Assembly: GCA_049314555.1 (NCBI GenBank) | Contig: JBMOEW010000033.1 | Location: 1 to 34,222 of the forward strand | DNA from: REEB509 sp049314555 | GTDB taxonomy: Bacteria > Pseudomonadota > Alphaproteobacteria > Caulobacterales > Aquidulcibacteraceae | Direction: 5' to 3' | Length of the DNA: 34,222 bases | In this document: piece by piece, positions 17,899-25,643 of the stretch | How the letters are laid out: the number at the start of each line of letters is the position of its first letter | Numbering within the stretch: the stretch's first letter is position 1 | The notes under the pieces: generated by a model | What the model saw: the letters and a program-made list of their open reading frames with translations, nothing else | Told to the model about the DNA's origin: nothing | The model's database searches: none | Program-made: the position numbers and the translations under genes

Positions 17899-18780
17899 GT
17901 GCTCTACGATATCGGCCTGCGTATCGGCTACGAATACGACAGCCCCGCCATCGCGGGCCGCCAAACCCTGCGCCTTACCCCCGCCAACATCCCCGGCGAA
18001 CAAAGGGTTATTGCCAGCTATCTGGAAATTGCTCCGAAGGCAGACGAACGCACCGATCGGACAGACTTTTTCGGCAACACCGCCCTCGATGTGGCCTTTC
18101 GCTCACCCCACGCCGAAATCGAACTGAAGTTGAACGCGCGGGTGGAACGCCTGGCGCGTCCGCCACTGCTGGACGTGTCGCCGAAACTGGTAGACCTGCC
18201 AAAAGATATCGAAGCCAGTCACGAACTTGGTGCCGCCACGCCCCACCATTTCGTGGGTCCAACGCCCCGCGTGCGCCTGAGCCCCACGATCACAGACTTT
18301 GCCCGCGAACATCTTGCTTCTGGCACTTCAACCTTACAAACCGTTGAGACGCTCAGCCTGGCGGTCCATCGGGCGATGCGCTTCGATGCGAAAGCCACCA
18401 ATGTCGATACGCCCCCCGAAGAGGCCTTCGCCCGCCGCCACGGCGTGTGTCAGGATTTCACCCACATTCTGATCGCTGCCCTGCGCGGAGTCGGCATCCC
18501 GGCCGGCTATGTGTCTGGGTTTTTGCGCACAATCCCGCCCGCAGGAAAGGCCCGCCTCGAAGGCGCAGACGCGATGCACGCCTGGGCCCGCGCCTGGTGC
18601 GGCATTGAAGCCGGCTGGATCGAGATCGATCCCACAAATGCGATCAGGGTTGGTACGGACCACATCGTGGTGGCCTACGGCCGCGACTACGCCGACGTTG
18701 CTCCCGTAAAAGGCGTCTTGCGCACAGCAGGAACGCAAACCACGAAACAGGCGGTCGACGTCAAACCCTTGGAAACCTAA
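17899..18780 (+). CDS. Transglutaminase-like cysteine peptidase/ligase
   Basis: A stand-alone 293-residue transglutaminase-like protein closes the cluster. A bacterial transglutaminase N-terminal beta domain (about 1-100, with the pattern YEYDSPA and RQTLRLTP) precedes the catalytic core. The triad is complete: Cys184 in HGVCQDFTH, His227 in DAMHAWARAW and Asp244 in EIDPTNAI. No signal peptide is present, so it is probably cytosolic like its partners. The GTG at 17899 follows GGGAAGG and is 12 bases past the previous stop. It meets the nuclease gene tail to tail with seven bases between. Known families suggest proteolysis or amide transfer matched to the ligases upstream. Confidence 0.9.
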   Translation: MLYDIGLRIGYEYDSPAIAGRQTLRLTPANIPGEQRVIASYLEIAPKADERTDRTDFFGNTALDVAFRSPHAEIELKLNARVERLARPPLLDVSPKLVDLPKDIEASHELGAATPHHFVGPTPRVRLSPTITDFAREHLASGTSTLQTVETLSLAVHRAMRFDAKATNVDTPPEEAFARRHGVCQDFTHILIAALRGVGIPAGYVSGFLRTIPPAGKARLEGADAMHAWARAWCGIEAGWIEIDPTNAIRVGTDHIVVAYGRDYADVAPVKGVLRTAGTQTTKQAVDVKPLET

Positions 18781-18787
18781 ACAGCGA

Positions 18788-19138
18788 TCAACACCAAGGC
18801 TCCCGCCGGCCGCGCCACGCCCGCGCAAGGCCCTCAGCCATCAAGACCTCGCCCAAGTCGCGCCCGTCCACAACAATGTAGGCAACCACCCGGTCATACC
18901 GGTCACGCCGTCCCACCGGCACGGCCACCACGCGCTCCGCCGTCCGCAACAACGTCGCCACGCGCTCGCTTGCCCGCGCCCCCAACGCCCGCTCACTAGC
19001 ACATCGTGCCCGGCCACCGGTCTCAGGCGCATCAATGTTGGCAACCCGGTACGTGTCTGTTGTGGTCCGCACGGTATCGCCGTCGACGGCGATCGGCGAA
19101 GCCAACAGCACATTAGCCAAAAAGATCGCAGCAATCAT
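18788..19138 (-). CDS. Small exported thermonuclease-like (SNase) protein
   Basis: The 116-residue protein begins with a short hydrophobic signal (IAAIFLANVLLASP) and then the staphylococcal-nuclease fold: AVDGDTVR, then YRVANIDAPE with the catalytic Arg and Glu, and the downstream RRDRYDRVVAYIVVDGRDLGEVLMAEGLARAW. The usual Tyr-Gly-Arg has become Tyr-Asp-Arg, but the catalytic Arg remains. I chose the ATG at 19138 because a G-rich ribosome site (AGGGGGGAAAG) precedes it and it starts directly at the signal. A frame 11 codons longer lacks this. It likely cuts nucleic acid in the periplasm or outside the cell. Being this small, it is close to the minimal domain. Confidence 0.87.
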   Translation of the reverse strand: MIAAIFLANVLLASPIAVDGDTVRTTTDTYRVANIDAPETGGRARCASERALGARASERVATLLRTAERVVAVPVGRRDRYDRVVAYIVVDGRDLGEVLMAEGLARAWRGRREPWC

Positions 19139-19655
19139 ACTTTCCCCCCTCGACGAAAAAGCTGCGCCCAAGAAGTAAACGACACCCTAACGTGAAACTT
19201 ACAGTTCGCAGACGTACAAATCAGCGACAAACGTACACAGGCACAGAAACCGTGATATCGGGAATAGAACCTGTACAATTGGCTAGAAAATTGTTAACTG
19301 CCGCTCATGGGTCAGTCATAACGGCCCTGTGGGGCCTATTGGGGGGTTCTAAATATGCGCTGAATCTTCAGAGAGACGCCAGAAAAAGGCGGACGGGAAA
19401 GGTTTAGCTGATGGTGGTGTGAGAGTCGGACATGTTGATTAGCGGCGCGCCAGCGTCTGCGACCGGTGCAGGTCGCGGCGGCGAAGCAAAATTGACATAT
19501 TCTCTGACGCCGACATGGCAGCGTCCAGCCGAACGCGGGTGCTACAATCCCAAAGCGCGCCTTGGCATCCTTACCATAGCACCCCTTACCATAGCACCGA
19601 TGATGTCTGCTAAATCTGCGGCCGGCCGGCCTTTCGGGGCCAGCGCCGGAGCGGC
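19139..19655. other. Gene-poor, lower-GC gap between the nuclease gene and tRNA-Ser
   Basis: No convincing gene lies in these 517 bases. The part 19201-19320 is only about 45% GC by hand count. It contains three GTACA words within about 75 bases and a TTGTTAAC stretch. A perfect 15-bp tandem repeat is at 19569-19598 and a GC-rich GGCCGGCCGGCC run is near 19622. Two short open frames (71 and 150 codons) show no family resemblance and odd composition. The nuclease promoter must lie at the left end. The rest could be a degraded insertion beside the tRNA gene. Confidence 0.6.
19569..19598 (+). repeat. Perfect 15-bp tandem duplication
   Basis: CCTTACCATAGCACC occurs twice with no gap, at 19569-19583 and 19584-19598, just downstream of the tRNA-Ser 3' end in tRNA sense. 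A single copy was not noticed elsewhere in the window. Function unknown. Confidence 0.9.
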
Positions 19656-19746
19656 TGGCGGAGACGGAGGGATTCGAACCCTCGGTACCCGGTTAGAGTA
19701 CAACGCCTTAGCAAGGCGCCGCCTTCAGCCACTCGGCCACGTCTCC
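19656..19746 (-). tRNA. tRNA-Ser (anticodon GCU, reads AGC/AGU)
   Basis: The minus strand gives a complete 91-base class II tRNA. The acceptor arm is GGAGACG paired with CGTCTCC, with G as discriminator and an encoded CCA. The D-arm begins GCCGAGTGGCTGAAGGC. The anticodon loop TTGCTAA carries GCT at 19712-19710 on a GCGCC/GGCGT stem. A long variable arm holding TGTACTCTAACCGGGTACC is the mark of tRNA-Ser, and the T-arm is GAGGG-TTCGAAT-CCCTC. It is transcribed away from the hfs genes, so its promoter shares the 19747-19860 interval with the hfsE control region. Confidence 0.97.
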
Positions 19747-19846
19747 ACGCCGCTGGCTTACCCCGGTCCAAGGGTCTGGATCAAGCGCCGTGATGGGGTT
19801 GCGCGCAGTCGCCGGCAAATTTGTGCCATTCAGCGCCCCGCGGCGA

Positions 19847-19862
19847 CGGCACGCTTCTTGCG
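19847..19862 (+). promoter_or_regulatory. Sigma-54-like -24/-12 element upstream of hfsE
   Basis: GG at 19848-19849 and GC at 19860-19861 are separated by exactly ten bases inside CGGCACG-N4-TTGC, against the sigma-54 consensus TGGCACG-N4-TTGC. Transcription would begin near 19873. That fits better with translation from the GTG at 19902, which has a strong AAAGGGGAA site at 19889-19897, than with the ATG at 19875. Match by eye only. Confidence 0.4.
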
Positions 19863-19874
19863 AGAGCGTGCGCC

Positions 19875-21458
19875 ATGTCACTAACCTCAAAGGGGAATCC
19901 GGTGCCCAGCGCTCTTGCTTCCACATCCCGCCCTGACGAACACGGCAAGCAGCGCGACAGTGCCAAGTTTGCGGCCCCCCCCACACCGCTGGCTGGCAAC
20001 AAAGGCCGTCCCAATCTGAAGCTCGCCCCCCGCATGGCGCAAATCTCCAAGCGCGGCATGCGCCTGGATGCCTGGTTCATTTCGCGCCTGGTAGTTTCGG
20101 CGGATTGGGTTTTGGCGCTTACGGTTGCTGCCTTTGCCGTGCGCTTTGGCTACGCCGTCCCCCTTGGCGCAATTACGCTGTCGCAAGCCGCCGTGATTTT
20201 TGGTGCCGTCCTGTGCCTCAAGTCTGGGCTTTGGCTGGCCGATGCCTACGCCGACCACACCCAATCCAAAGCCAGCGCTGAGCGCGCCGTTGGTGGCGCC
20301 TCCCTTGGCGTGATCGCAGCCATTGGTTTTGCCGCTTTCATGGCCCCAGACAGCGATGTTTTCATAGCGATCGGCGCAAGCGCGCCGTTGGCTGGCCTGT
20401 TCATCGCCGGGTTGCATGCTGGCATCAGCGCTCTGATGCGCGACGCCCGCGCCCGCGGTGCCTTGAGCGACACCGCCGTGATCGTCGGCGCAACCGACGC
20501 TGCCGAACGCTTGATTGCGCGCAATGCCGTGTCTGGCCATCTGCGCATCGCCGCCGTTTTCGACGACCGCGCCGACCGCGGCCCCGACGCCATCGCCGGC
20601 GTGCCCGTCTTGGGTTCGATCGAAGACCTCCTGGCCTGGGACCATTTACCGGATGTGGACCGGATCGTCGTCTGCGTCAGCCAAAAGGCAGAAGCGCGCG
20701 TCAAGGCGCTGATCGAGCGCCTGCGCGTCACGCCAAACCGCGTTGACCTCGTGATTGACCTGGATGGCATCACCACCGGCGGCGTATCCCACGTGGAAAC
20801 CCTGGGCGACCTGCCGTTTGCCAAGGTCTCTGGCGGCACCATCAACAACCGCCGCGCCATCGCAAAGCGCGCCCAAGATCTTCTGATCGGTCTTCCGCTT
20901 TTGATCCTCTTCTCGCCGATCATGGCCGCAATCGCTGTGTTGGTAAAATTGGACAGCCCCGGACCGATCCTGTTCCGCCAACGCCGCGAAGGGTTCAACA
21001 ACCGCGTCATCACGGTGTTGAAGTTCCGCACTATGCGCAACGAGCCGGCCCCCGAAGCAGGCGTTGTGCGCCAAGTCACCGCCAATGATCCCCGCGTCAC
21101 CAAGCTCGGCGCGATCCTGCGCAGCAGCAGCCTTGATGAGCTGCCCCAACTGTTCAACGTGATCTTGGGCGATATGTCGCTTGTTGGCCCCAGGCCACAC
21201 GCCGTTGGCATGCGCACAGGCGAAGTGGCCACCTCCTCGATTGTCACCGAATACGCCCACCGCCACCGCATCAAGCCAGGCCTCACCGGTTGGGCGCAGG
21301 TGAACGGCTCCCGCGGCCCCATCGACAGCGCCGAAGAAGTCCGCGAGCGCGTCAACTACGACTTGGATTACATTCGCCGCTCGTCCTTCTGGTTTGACCT
21401 GTGGATCATGATCCGCACAGGCCCGGCTTTGCTTGGCGATAGACTGCGGATCAGATAA
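19875..21458 (+). CDS. hfsE: Holdfast-type initiating undecaprenyl-phosphate sugar phosphotransferase
   Basis: This membrane enzyme should transfer a hexose-1-phosphate to undecaprenyl phosphate, the first step of lipid-linked polysaccharide synthesis. After a polar N-terminus come four or so membrane helices (about 68-185), a Rossmann-like domain (about 198-295, AVIVGATDAAERL) and the bacterial sugar transferase domain (330-527). The latter has PILFRQRREG, KFRTMR (383-388), DELPQL (421-426), GDMSLVGPRP (432-441) and KPGLTGWAQVNG. Two starts compete: ATG 19875 with a weak site, and GTG 19902 six bases after AGGGG. The name rests on its order with flippase, glycosyltransferase and deacetylase genes, matching the Caulobacter hfsEFGH set; WbaP/PssY-like is the safe family name. 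Confidence 0.85.
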   Translation: MSLTSKGNPVPSALASTSRPDEHGKQRDSAKFAAPPTPLAGNKGRPNLKLAPRMAQISKRGMRLDAWFISRLVVSADWVLALTVAAFAVRFGYAVPLGAITLSQAAVIFGAVLCLKSGLWLADAYADHTQSKASAERAVGGASLGVIAAIGFAAFMAPDSDVFIAIGASAPLAGLFIAGLHAGISALMRDARARGALSDTAVIVGATDAAERLIARNAVSGHLRIAAVFDDRADRGPDAIAGVPVLGSIEDLLAWDHLPDVDRIVVCVSQKAEARVKALIERLRVTPNRVDLVIDLDGITTGGVSHVETLGDLPFAKVSGGTINNRRAIAKRAQDLLIGLPLLILFSPIMAAIAVLVKLDSPGPILFRQRREGFNNRVITVLKFRTMRNEPAPEAGVVRQVTANDPRVTKLGAILRSSSLDELPQLFNVILGDMSLVGPRPHAVGMRTGEVATSSIVTEYAHRHRIKPGLTGWAQVNGSRGPIDSAEEVRERVNYDLDYIRRSSFWFDLWIMIRTGPALLGDRLRIR

Positions 21459-21467
21459 GCCGCTGCC

Positions 21468-22961
21468 ATGATCACGCGGCGGTTGCTGGGGCATCTGCCC
21501 GTCAATATTGCTCAAGCGGTGGCCGGTTTCGGTGCCGTGGCAGCCTTTACACGCCTTCTCGACCCCGCAGACTATGGGCGCTACACCCTGGTCTTGGTGG
21601 CATCGCAGCTGGCTCACACCCTAACCATCACCTGGGCCGAAGCAGCAGCCTTTCGCTTTCACGCCCATGCCAAAAGCCAAAATCGCCTTGCCGATCACTT
21701 TGCCACCCTGAAGTGGATCATTCTTGGCGTGCAGGCAGCGAGCGTCTTGGTGATCGCCGCCCTCTGGTTGCTTCTGCGCCATGATCCCCCGTTGGCGGTA
21801 GCGGCGTGCCTTGCGGCCGGCGCATCTGCCATGCGGTTTGTGACGCGGATTAGCCGCGAGACCGACCGCGCCGATCACAACGTTGCCCGCTATTCCTGGC
21901 GCGAGACCGCCTTTACCCTGCTTGGATTGGCGCTCGGGATTGCCTGTGCTGCCACCACACAGCTTGGCCCTGGCGCGCCATTTCTGGGCCTGTTGATTGG
22001 TGGTGCTTTCATTGCCGCCGCAGACCTTCCATTCCTGCTAAAGAGCGCCAAGGGCGGGGTAGGCAACACCGCCACCGCGCTGCAATATGGTGCCTACGGC
22101 GTGCCGTTGGCACTTGCCCTTTCCTTGGAACTGGCCGTCCAAACGGGGGCGCGTTTCGTGATCAACGCCAACCTCGGCGCTGAAGCCGTAGGTGCGTTTG
22201 CGGCGGCCTTTGGCCTGGCCCGCACGATCGATTTGCTGTTCGTCTGGGCTAGCATGTCAGCAGCGCCGCTCGCCCTCACCGCGTTTGAAAGCGGGGGCAG
22301 AGCAAAAGCCCTCCCGATCGCCCGCGGCTTGGCAAGCACCCTGTTTGCCCTCGCGATCCCAGCCGCCGTGGGCCTGGCACTGGTAGCACAACCCTTGGCC
22401 CATACGATGGTGGGTGAGGGCCTCGCCGCAACCGCTGCCGAACTCATCCCGTGGCTCGCGATCTCCGGGCTCTTTGCCGGCCTTTCAACCTACTATTTTT
22501 CCGAAGCGTTCCAACTCACGCGCCGCACTGGCCTGCGTGCGGTTGTGATGATCGTGCCGGCCATTTTAACACTGATCCTGGTGGCCCTCTGGTCACCCTC
22601 ATTTGGGTTGGTGGGGGCAGCCGCTGCAACCGCCCTGGCAACAGCCGGCGGCACAGTTCTCCTTGCTCTGGTTGGCCGCCGGCTCTTGCCCCTGCCGATA
22701 CCTTGGCTCGATGCCGCCCGCGCACTGGCAGCAAGCGCAGTGATGGCCATCGGCGTCTGGTTCGTCCCGGACTTTGGCGGCTGGCTGGAGTTGCTGGCAA
22801 AAGCCGGCGCTGGAGCGCTGCTTTATGCGCTGGCCGGCTTGGCGCTGAATGTCGCCGGTGCCAGACCGATTGTTGGCCAATTGCTGCAAACGCTTTGGCG
22901 ACGGATTGGTGTAAAGCTGAACAGGTCCAAACCACCAACCCCGGACCAAGGCTCGCCATGA
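21468..22961 (+). CDS. hfsF: Lipid-linked oligosaccharide flippase (Wzx/MATE-like), holdfast type
   Basis: The 497-residue protein is almost wholly hydrophobic, with about 12-14 predicted membrane helices. It opens LLGHLPVNIAQAVAGFGAVAAFTRLLDPADYGRY, the usual start of polysaccharide flippases. Charged Arg/Asp residues in short loops and a Ser/Ala-rich helix pattern fit the MATE/Wzx superfamily. It should move the undecaprenyl-linked repeat unit across the inner membrane. It begins nine bases after the hfsE stop, and its TGA overlaps the next ATG. The last 20 or so residues are polar and cytoplasmic. Assignment as HfsF is from gene order. Confidence 0.85.
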   Translation: MITRRLLGHLPVNIAQAVAGFGAVAAFTRLLDPADYGRYTLVLVASQLAHTLTITWAEAAAFRFHAHAKSQNRLADHFATLKWIILGVQAASVLVIAALWLLLRHDPPLAVAACLAAGASAMRFVTRISRETDRADHNVARYSWRETAFTLLGLALGIACAATTQLGPGAPFLGLLIGGAFIAAADLPFLLKSAKGGVGNTATALQYGAYGVPLALALSLELAVQTGARFVINANLGAEAVGAFAAAFGLARTIDLLFVWASMSAAPLALTAFESGGRAKALPIARGLASTLFALAIPAAVGLALVAQPLAHTMVGEGLAATAAELIPWLAISGLFAGLSTYYFSEAFQLTRRTGLRAVVMIVPAILTLILVALWSPSFGLVGAAAATALATAGGTVLLALVGRRLLPLPIPWLDAARALAASAVMAIGVWFVPDFGGWLELLAKAGAGALLYALAGLALNVAGARPIVGQLLQTLWRRIGVKLNRSKPPTPDQGSP

Positions 22962-23926
22962 CCGGCGCACTCGCCCCAACGCCCGCCCCTGTTGAACACA
23001 CCTCCCGCAGCCAAGTGCGCGCGGCAATGCCTACGCTTTCTGTGCTCACCCCAGTGTTTCGCCACGATCCAAGCCCAATCATAGACGCCTTCGCGAAATC
23101 CCCCCGCAGCGCCCTGTCCCGCATGGAACTGACCCTCCTCGACGACGGCTCCGGCGATTACCCGGCCCTCAAACGTCTGGAACAATCCCTCGCCCAGGCC
23201 CCGTTTGACGCCAGCCTGATCGCCTGGAGCCCCAATCAAGGGCGCGCCAAAGCCCGCAACCGCCTGGTTTCCACCGCGCGCGCCCGCCACGTGCTGTTCC
23301 TGGACGCAGACATGATCCCCGACGACGCCGGCTTCATCGGGCGCTGGCTTGCCCTGATCGACGAAAAAGACCCGTCCGCGGCCTTTGGCGGTTTTTCCGT
23401 CGCCCAGGCTCCGGTCAATCGGGCCACCGCCCTGCACAAATTCGTGAGCGCGCGTTCCGATTGTAAGCCCGCCAGCGCCCGCCAAGCCGATGCGGCCCAA
23501 TTCACCGCCACGTCCAATCTGCTGGTTCGCAACGACGTGCTTGCCGCCACCCCGTTTGACGAAAGCTTTGTGGGCTGGGGCTGGGAAGACGTGGACTGGG
23601 CCCTGCGCGCAAGCCGCTTTGGCCCCATCCACCACATCGACAATCCAGCCACCCACGCAGGCCTCGATGACGTCCCAACCCTCCTGCGCAAATTCCAACA
23701 GGGCGGGCCCAACTACGCAAGGCTTGCCGACAAGCACCCGGATGCTGTGCAGAATTTTGCCAGTTGGAAGGTCACCCGCATACTGAAGGCCCTGCCCGGC
23801 CATGCTTTGGCGCGCCCGGCGCTGGCTTGGCTGGCGCGCGATCCGCTGGGCATCTTGCCCATGTTGGCGCGTCATGCAGCCCTCAAGCTCTATCGCACCT
23901 CGATCTATGCCGAGCACGCCCCATGA
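22958..23926 (+). CDS. hfsG: Family 2 glycosyltransferase, holdfast type
   Basis: This GT-A fold enzyme (322 residues) adds a sugar to the lipid-linked intermediate at the inner membrane's cytosolic face. It shows LSVLTPVFRHDPS at the nucleotide-binding start, DDGSGD at 62-67, NQGRAKARNR, the metal-binding DAD at 116-118 and FVGWGWEDVDW at 204-214, a motif of galactosyltransferase-like C-terminal regions holding the probable base. The ATG at 22958 overlaps the flippase stop, which settles the start. A much longer frame reaching back into the flippase is an artefact. In Caulobacter HfsG is reported as an N-acetylglucosamine transferase; substrate here is inferred only. Confidence 0.85.
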   Translation: MTGALAPTPAPVEHTSRSQVRAAMPTLSVLTPVFRHDPSPIIDAFAKSPRSALSRMELTLLDDGSGDYPALKRLEQSLAQAPFDASLIAWSPNQGRAKARNRLVSTARARHVLFLDADMIPDDAGFIGRWLALIDEKDPSAAFGGFSVAQAPVNRATALHKFVSARSDCKPASARQADAAQFTATSNLLVRNDVLAATPFDESFVGWGWEDVDWALRASRFGPIHHIDNPATHAGLDDVPTLLRKFQQGGPNYARLADKHPDAVQNFASWKVTRILKALPGHALARPALAWLARDPLGILPMLARHAALKLYRTSIYAEHAP

Positions 23927-24699
23927 CGCGTGAGCCCCAACCCTATCAGCCAGACCGATCGGCAAAGGCAAAACTCACCCGCCGCCTGACCCAATGGCGC
24001 GCAGCAGCCCCCGCTTGGATTGCGCCTGGCACGCCCGCGCTCTCAATCACCTTTGACGACTTCCCCGCAAGCGCCGTCGATCAGGCAGCACCCATCCTGG
24101 AACGCGCCGGCGTGCAAGCGACCTACTATGCCTGCGGCCGCTTCGTTGATGCCCCAACCCCCTTTGGCCACGGCTACACGCAAGACCACCTCGCCAATCT
24201 AAAGGAGGCGGGCCATGAGATTGCCTGCCACACGTTCTCCCACCTTGATTGCGCCCAAACCACCCCCGCCGTTGTGGAAGGGGAGTGCGTGCACAACAGC
24301 CAATCCCTCGCCGCTTTGGGTGTCGAAACACCGTCCAATTTCGCGTTTCCGTACGGCGAAACAACCTTTGCCACCAAGCGCCTCTTGGCCCCTCGCTTTG
24401 TAACAGGCCGGGGCATCATGCCAGGCGTCAATGTGGGGCGCATAGACCGGCTTCAGCTGCGATCTGCCCCTCTGTTTGGCCAGACCGCCGATCGCGCATG
24501 TGCCAAATGGCTGACGCTCGCCCGCCAATCCGGCGGCTGGCTCACCGTCTTTACCCATGACGTTGCGGCAAATCCCAGCCCTTGGGGTGTCACCCCCGAT
24601 GCGCTCGCTCGCTTCTTGGACGAAGCTCTGCGCCAAGGATTTCATGTGGCTCCGGTCCAACAGATCGCCCAAGCGCGCCTTGGGATGCTCCCACCATGA
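23923..24699 (+). CDS. hfsH: Polysaccharide deacetylase (NodB domain), holdfast type
   Basis: The 258-residue cytoplasmic-looking protein carries the NodB metal-dependent deacetylase motifs. These are ITFDDFP (Asp45-Asp46), the metal ligands His103 and His107 in CHTFSHLD, and FAFPYGE (142-148). A later THDV supplies the C-terminal motif His. It should remove acetyl groups from N-acetylglucosamine residues. In Caulobacter, HfsH deacetylation is needed for holdfast cohesion and anchoring. No signal peptide is present, so it would act before flipping. ATGA overlaps couple it to the genes on both sides, which fixes the start at 23923. Confidence 0.88.
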   Translation: MTREPQPYQPDRSAKAKLTRRLTQWRAAAPAWIAPGTPALSITFDDFPASAVDQAAPILERAGVQATYYACGRFVDAPTPFGHGYTQDHLANLKEAGHEIACHTFSHLDCAQTTPAVVEGECVHNSQSLAALGVETPSNFAFPYGETTFATKRLLAPRFVTGRGIMPGVNVGRIDRLQLRSAPLFGQTADRACAKWLTLARQSGGWLTVFTHDVAANPSPWGVTPDALARFLDEALRQGFHVAPVQQIAQARLGMLPP

Positions 24700-25643
24700 C
24701 CCTGATCAGCGTGATGATCCCAACAATGCGCCGCCCGGAGAGCTTTTTGCGCGCGGCCCGCAGCGTCCTCACCCAAACCGGCGTTGGTGCGTCCTTTGAG
24801 ATTATCGCAGTCGACAACGCGCCGGAAGGATCAGCCGTCGAAGCCTTTGCCCTGTTCAGCGCTGAGGCCAGCGCCGCTGGTATCCCGTTTCGCCATGCAC
24901 ATGAGCCCAACCCCGGCGTCGCCAATGCCCGCAACGCGGCGATGGGGTTGGCCAAAGGTGACCTGATCGCCTGCCTCGACGACGATGAAGAAGCACCGCT
25001 ACACTGGCTGGCAGCACTCCTGCGGGTCCAACGCGAGACCAAAGCCGATGCCGTGTTTGGCCCGGTGATGGCGCAGCTGCCACCAAACACCTCGCCCCAT
25101 GCGGCCTTTTTCGAAAGCGTCTATACCCGCACCGGCCCGGCCCAAAGCGGCCCCGTCGATCGCTACTACGGCATGGGCAACTCGCTCGTCGTGCGCGCGA
25201 CGATCCTGCCCAACACGCCTCCGTTTGACCTTGAGGCAAACGAAAAGGGCGGGGAAGACGACCTCCTGTTTTCAAAAGCCCAAGCCAAGGGGTGCCGGTT
25301 TGCCTGGGCCGCAGACGCACCAGTCATCGAGCACCTGCCACCCGCCCGGGCCACGCTGCGTCACGCCATCAAGCGCAGTTTCGCGTATGGGCAAGGCCCC
25401 TGCGAAGCAGCAGCCTCCCTGTCCCCACCGGACTGGGCAGCGATCGCCAAACACATGGTCGTTGGCATTTGCCAAATGAGCGTCTTTGGCATCCTCGCAG
25501 CCCTTGCCTTTGCGATCCGGGCCAAGCACCGCCTTTGGCTGTTAGACAAAGCCGCCCGTGGCGCTGGCAAAGTGTTTTGGTGGTCGCCGCAGCGCTTTTA
25601 TGGGGCCCACGCCCTCATATCGGAAGCAAACGCTCCAAAGTGA
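24696..25643 (+). CDS. Second family 2 glycosyltransferase of the holdfast locus (HfsL-like?)
   Basis: A 315-residue GT2 enzyme: ISVMIPTMRRPESF at the start, then NPGVANARNAAM, DDDEEA at 95-100 and GEDDLLF at 186-192 as probable catalytic acid region. A hydrophobic segment at about 258-283 probably ties it to the inner membrane. It resembles succinoglycan-type transferases. Caulobacter needs HfsL and HfsJ transferases besides HfsG; position and family suggest HfsL, but I cannot separate these by eye. The ATG overlaps the hfsH stop. The last 29 bases overlap the end of hfsB on the other strand, a convergent overlap. Confidence 0.82.
   Translation: MTLISVMIPTMRRPESFLRAARSVLTQTGVGASFEIIAVDNAPEGSAVEAFALFSAEASAAGIPFRHAHEPNPGVANARNAAMGLAKGDLIACLDDDEEAPLHWLAALLRVQRETKADAVFGPVMAQLPPNTSPHAAFFESVYTRTGPAQSGPVDRYYGMGNSLVVRATILPNTPPFDLEANEKGGEDDLLFSKAQAKGCRFAWAADAPVIEHLPPARATLRHAIKRSFAYGQGPCEAAASLSPPDWAAIAKHMVVGICQMSVFGILAALAFAIRAKHRLWLLDKAARGAGKVFWWSPQRFYGAHALISEANAPK

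Noticed and set aside
19192..19407. 71-codon plus-strand frame in the low-GC gap
   Set aside because: No ribosome site, no family resemblance and no codon bias like the neighbours.
19747..19874. CtrA-type TTAA-N7-TTAA sites ahead of hfsE
   Set aside because: No TTAA pair with that spacing exists in this interval or in 27802-28041.
19432..19884. 150-codon plus-strand frame crossing tRNA-Ser
   Set aside because: It reads straight through the tRNA gene on the other strand, so its coding is not credible.
22451..22957. N-terminal extension of the first glycosyltransferase into the flippase
   Set aside because: The extension overlaps the flippase in another frame and lacks transferase motifs; the ATGA junction at 22958 is the natural start.
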